From Candidatus Desulfovibrio intestinavium (GTDB taxonomy: Bacteria; Desulfobacterota; Desulfovibrionia; Desulfovibrionales; Desulfovibrionaceae), in contig DWZD01000046.1 in NCBI GenBank assembly GCA_019118345.1, positions 1 through 64,000 of the forward strand: DNA of 64,000 bases, given 5' to 3'. Under the pieces are notes generated by a model, which made no database searches, was not told the origin of the DNA, and was given only the letters and a program-made list of their open reading frames with translations. This document shows, one piece after another, positions 63,033 to 64,000 of this stretch (position 1 is its first letter; every line of letters starts with the position of its first letter). Position numbers and translations under genes: made by a program.

Positions 63033-63485
63033 ATGCCCCGTCCCTCCGTACCGCATAGCCCGTTGGCCGTGCTTCTTGCGCTTGCCTACGCGGCTGCCGC
63101 CGTCCTGCTTTTGCTGCTCGCCCGGGGAGCACTGGATGGCGCGTCAACGCATGAGGCAGCGCGGGGCAGTCTTTTCCTTGCGCTGGTTCTGCTTTTGCCC
63201 TCCCGGCGCATTGTTGTCGCGCACGCGGCGTTCTTTGCGCTGTTCGCCCTCTTTCTTCCCGTTGTCGCCGCAGAATGGCACACCCATACCCATTCTCTCG
63301 CCTCGCCCGATCTGACGGATTTCATCGACTTCCTTTTTCATCCGCCCCAGACCACCACGGAGCTGCACGAATTTCTCTGGTCGCTCCTCATCATGGCCCC
63401 GCTGGTTCTGTTTGCGCTGCTGTGCTTCCATGCGGTGCTGCATGGGGCGCTGAGGGCTGTCCGGCGTCGCCTCGGCGAACGCTGA
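63033..63485 (+). CDS. Small membrane protein of unknown function
   Basis: A 150-residue protein with about four hydrophobic helices: LAVLLALAYAAAAVLLLLLA, SLFLALVLLLP, AHAAFFALFALFLPVVAA, and WSLLIMAPLVLFALLCFHAVL. Between helices three and four is a polar loop with HTHTHSLASPDL and a TTTELHEF stretch; the end is basic (RAVRRRLGER). The ATG at 63033 follows GCGGAGATGCC. No family recognised. It is 200 bases after cheV, with its own unit probably, and ends before a terminator shared with the minus-strand gene. Confidence 0.6.
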   Translation: MPRPSVPHSPLAVLLALAYAAAAVLLLLLARGALDGASTHEAARGSLFLALVLLLPSRRIVVAHAAFFALFALFLPVVAAEWHTHTHSLASPDLTDFIDFLFHPPQTTTELHEFLWSLLIMAPLVLFALLCFHAVLHGALRAVRRRLGER

Positions 63486-63534
63486 CGTACGCATCCGCAC
63501 GCGGGCCAGGTTCCGCGCGCACGAACGAATCGAC

Positions 63535-63563
63535 AAAAAAACGGCAGGATGACCCTGCCGTTT
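63535..63563 (-). terminator. Intrinsic terminator of the right-edge minus-strand gene
   Basis: AAACGGCAGG and CCTGCCGTTT (ten pairs, five-base loop), followed on the minus strand by seven T in total. It lies 30 bases beyond the stop at 63595, and between convergent genes. Confidence 0.85.
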
Positions 63564-63594
63564 GCCGCAAACCCTCATTGACGAGAGTTTCATC

Positions 63595-64000
63595 CTAGAA
63601 CAGCCACTTCTTGCCGTCGTGACGAATAAGCTCATTGAGGTTGCGGGTACGCACGCGCTCGCACTGATTAGTGGTCAGCGCTTCCTGGCGCGTCGCGCCG
63701 CGGCACTCGTATTCATATTCGCTGTAACGGATGAAGCCCACATGCTGCCCCTTGCTGCCGGGCCGCACCTCGGTGGACACATTGTTCTGATCCACCTCCA
63801 CATAGGTGGCCACATAGCCCTTGCCGTCCTTGCGCACGGAACGGCTGGCCTTGGAGGGCATGACAGTACGGGCGGCACGGCCCACCAGCTGTTTGCCGGT
63901 CACATCCAGATCCGCCTTGATCCGGGCCTCGCCCTTCAGATTGGCGGAAGCCGCGCTTTCCTTTTTCACGGGGGCCGGGGCGGGTTCAACCTCGGCAGCA
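63595..64000 (-). CDS. C-terminal part of a protein of unknown function (runs off the right edge)
   Basis: The frame is open to the end of the window with no start required inside, so this is the last 134 residues of a longer protein. At the edge it reads AAEVEPAPAPVKKES, a proline-alanine linker typical of exported or envelope proteins, then LKGEARIKADLDVTGKQLVGRAARTV, which is beta-strand rich. It ends with RGATRQEALTTNQCERVRTRNLNELIR and GKKWLF. A GTG at 63969 is not a convincing start. One cysteine pair is present. The N-terminus, probably with a signal peptide, lies outside. No family recognised. Confidence 0.6.
   Translation of the reverse strand, partial: AAEVEPAPAPVKKESAASANLKGEARIKADLDVTGKQLVGRAARTVMPSKASRSVRKDGKGYVATYVEVDQNNVSTEVRPGSKGQHVGFIRYSEYEYECRGATRQEALTTNQCERVRTRNLNELIRHDGKKWLF

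Overview
The window is GC-rich, densely coded chromosomal DNA from a Gram-negative bacterium, almost certainly a sulfate-reducing Desulfovibrio or close relative (Desulfovibrionaceae). The best evidence is a nine-heme cytochrome c transmembrane complex (nhcABCD) next to hypC, a porin of the Desulfovibrio homotrimeric type, a two-gene SufC/SufB-like Fe-S cluster system, a heptose epimerase for LPS, and flagellar/chemotaxis genes (fliM, cheV). There is no phage, plasmid backbone, CRISPR array or insertion sequence.

Layout. 0.2-7.1 kb (minus): a branched-chain amino-acid type ABC transporter (livKHMGF order), an amidohydrolase and a YitT membrane protein. 7.4-12.4 kb (plus): pyrB-pyrC, a succinate-semialdehyde dehydrogenase-like gene and a MEMO-family gene. 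12.5-15.7 kb: hldD facing away from the SufC/SufB-like pair, then tRNA-Met(CAT). 16.4-26.4 kb: an accessory-looking redox locus with an SLC13-type anion transporter, a LysR regulator, a fumarate-reductase/AprA-like flavoprotein, a GltD-like Fe-S/FAD oxidoreductase, a porin, a 2[4Fe-4S] ferredoxin and a second flavoprotein. 26.7-30.1 kb (minus): two small unknown genes, a membrane-anchored spermidine-synthase-like protein, tadA and a LOG protein. 30.3-38.3 kb (plus): a beta-CASP nuclease, rsmD-coaD-miaA, nhcABCD, hypC. 38.4-42.0 kb (minus): Rsm22-like methyltransferase and a RACo-like corrinoid activator. fliM stands alone at 42.2 kb. 43.2-57.5 kb (minus): methyltransferase, pgk, tkt, rpe, a MerR-type gene, pheT, a small secreted protein, pheS, rplT, rpmI, infC, thrS, tRNA-Val(GAC) and a lytic transglycosylase. 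57.8-63.5 kb (plus): SulP transporter, dus, ispH, cheV and a small membrane protein. A gene enters from the right edge on the minus strand.

The most interesting part is 16.4-26.4 kb. Two nearly identical 19-bp dyads (16403-16421 and 19117-19135), each about 65 bp upstream of a plausible start point, lie before the transporter and before the flavoprotein operon. They are well placed to be operators of the LysR protein encoded between them. The genes together suggest outer-membrane entry, inner-membrane anion uptake, and reduction or oxidation of an unidentified organic anion by cytosolic flavoproteins fed from NAD(P)H and ferredoxin. Two genes of the locus (porin and second flavoprotein) are each broken by a single-base frameshift in or near a short homopolymer, which could be sequence error, decay or phase switching.
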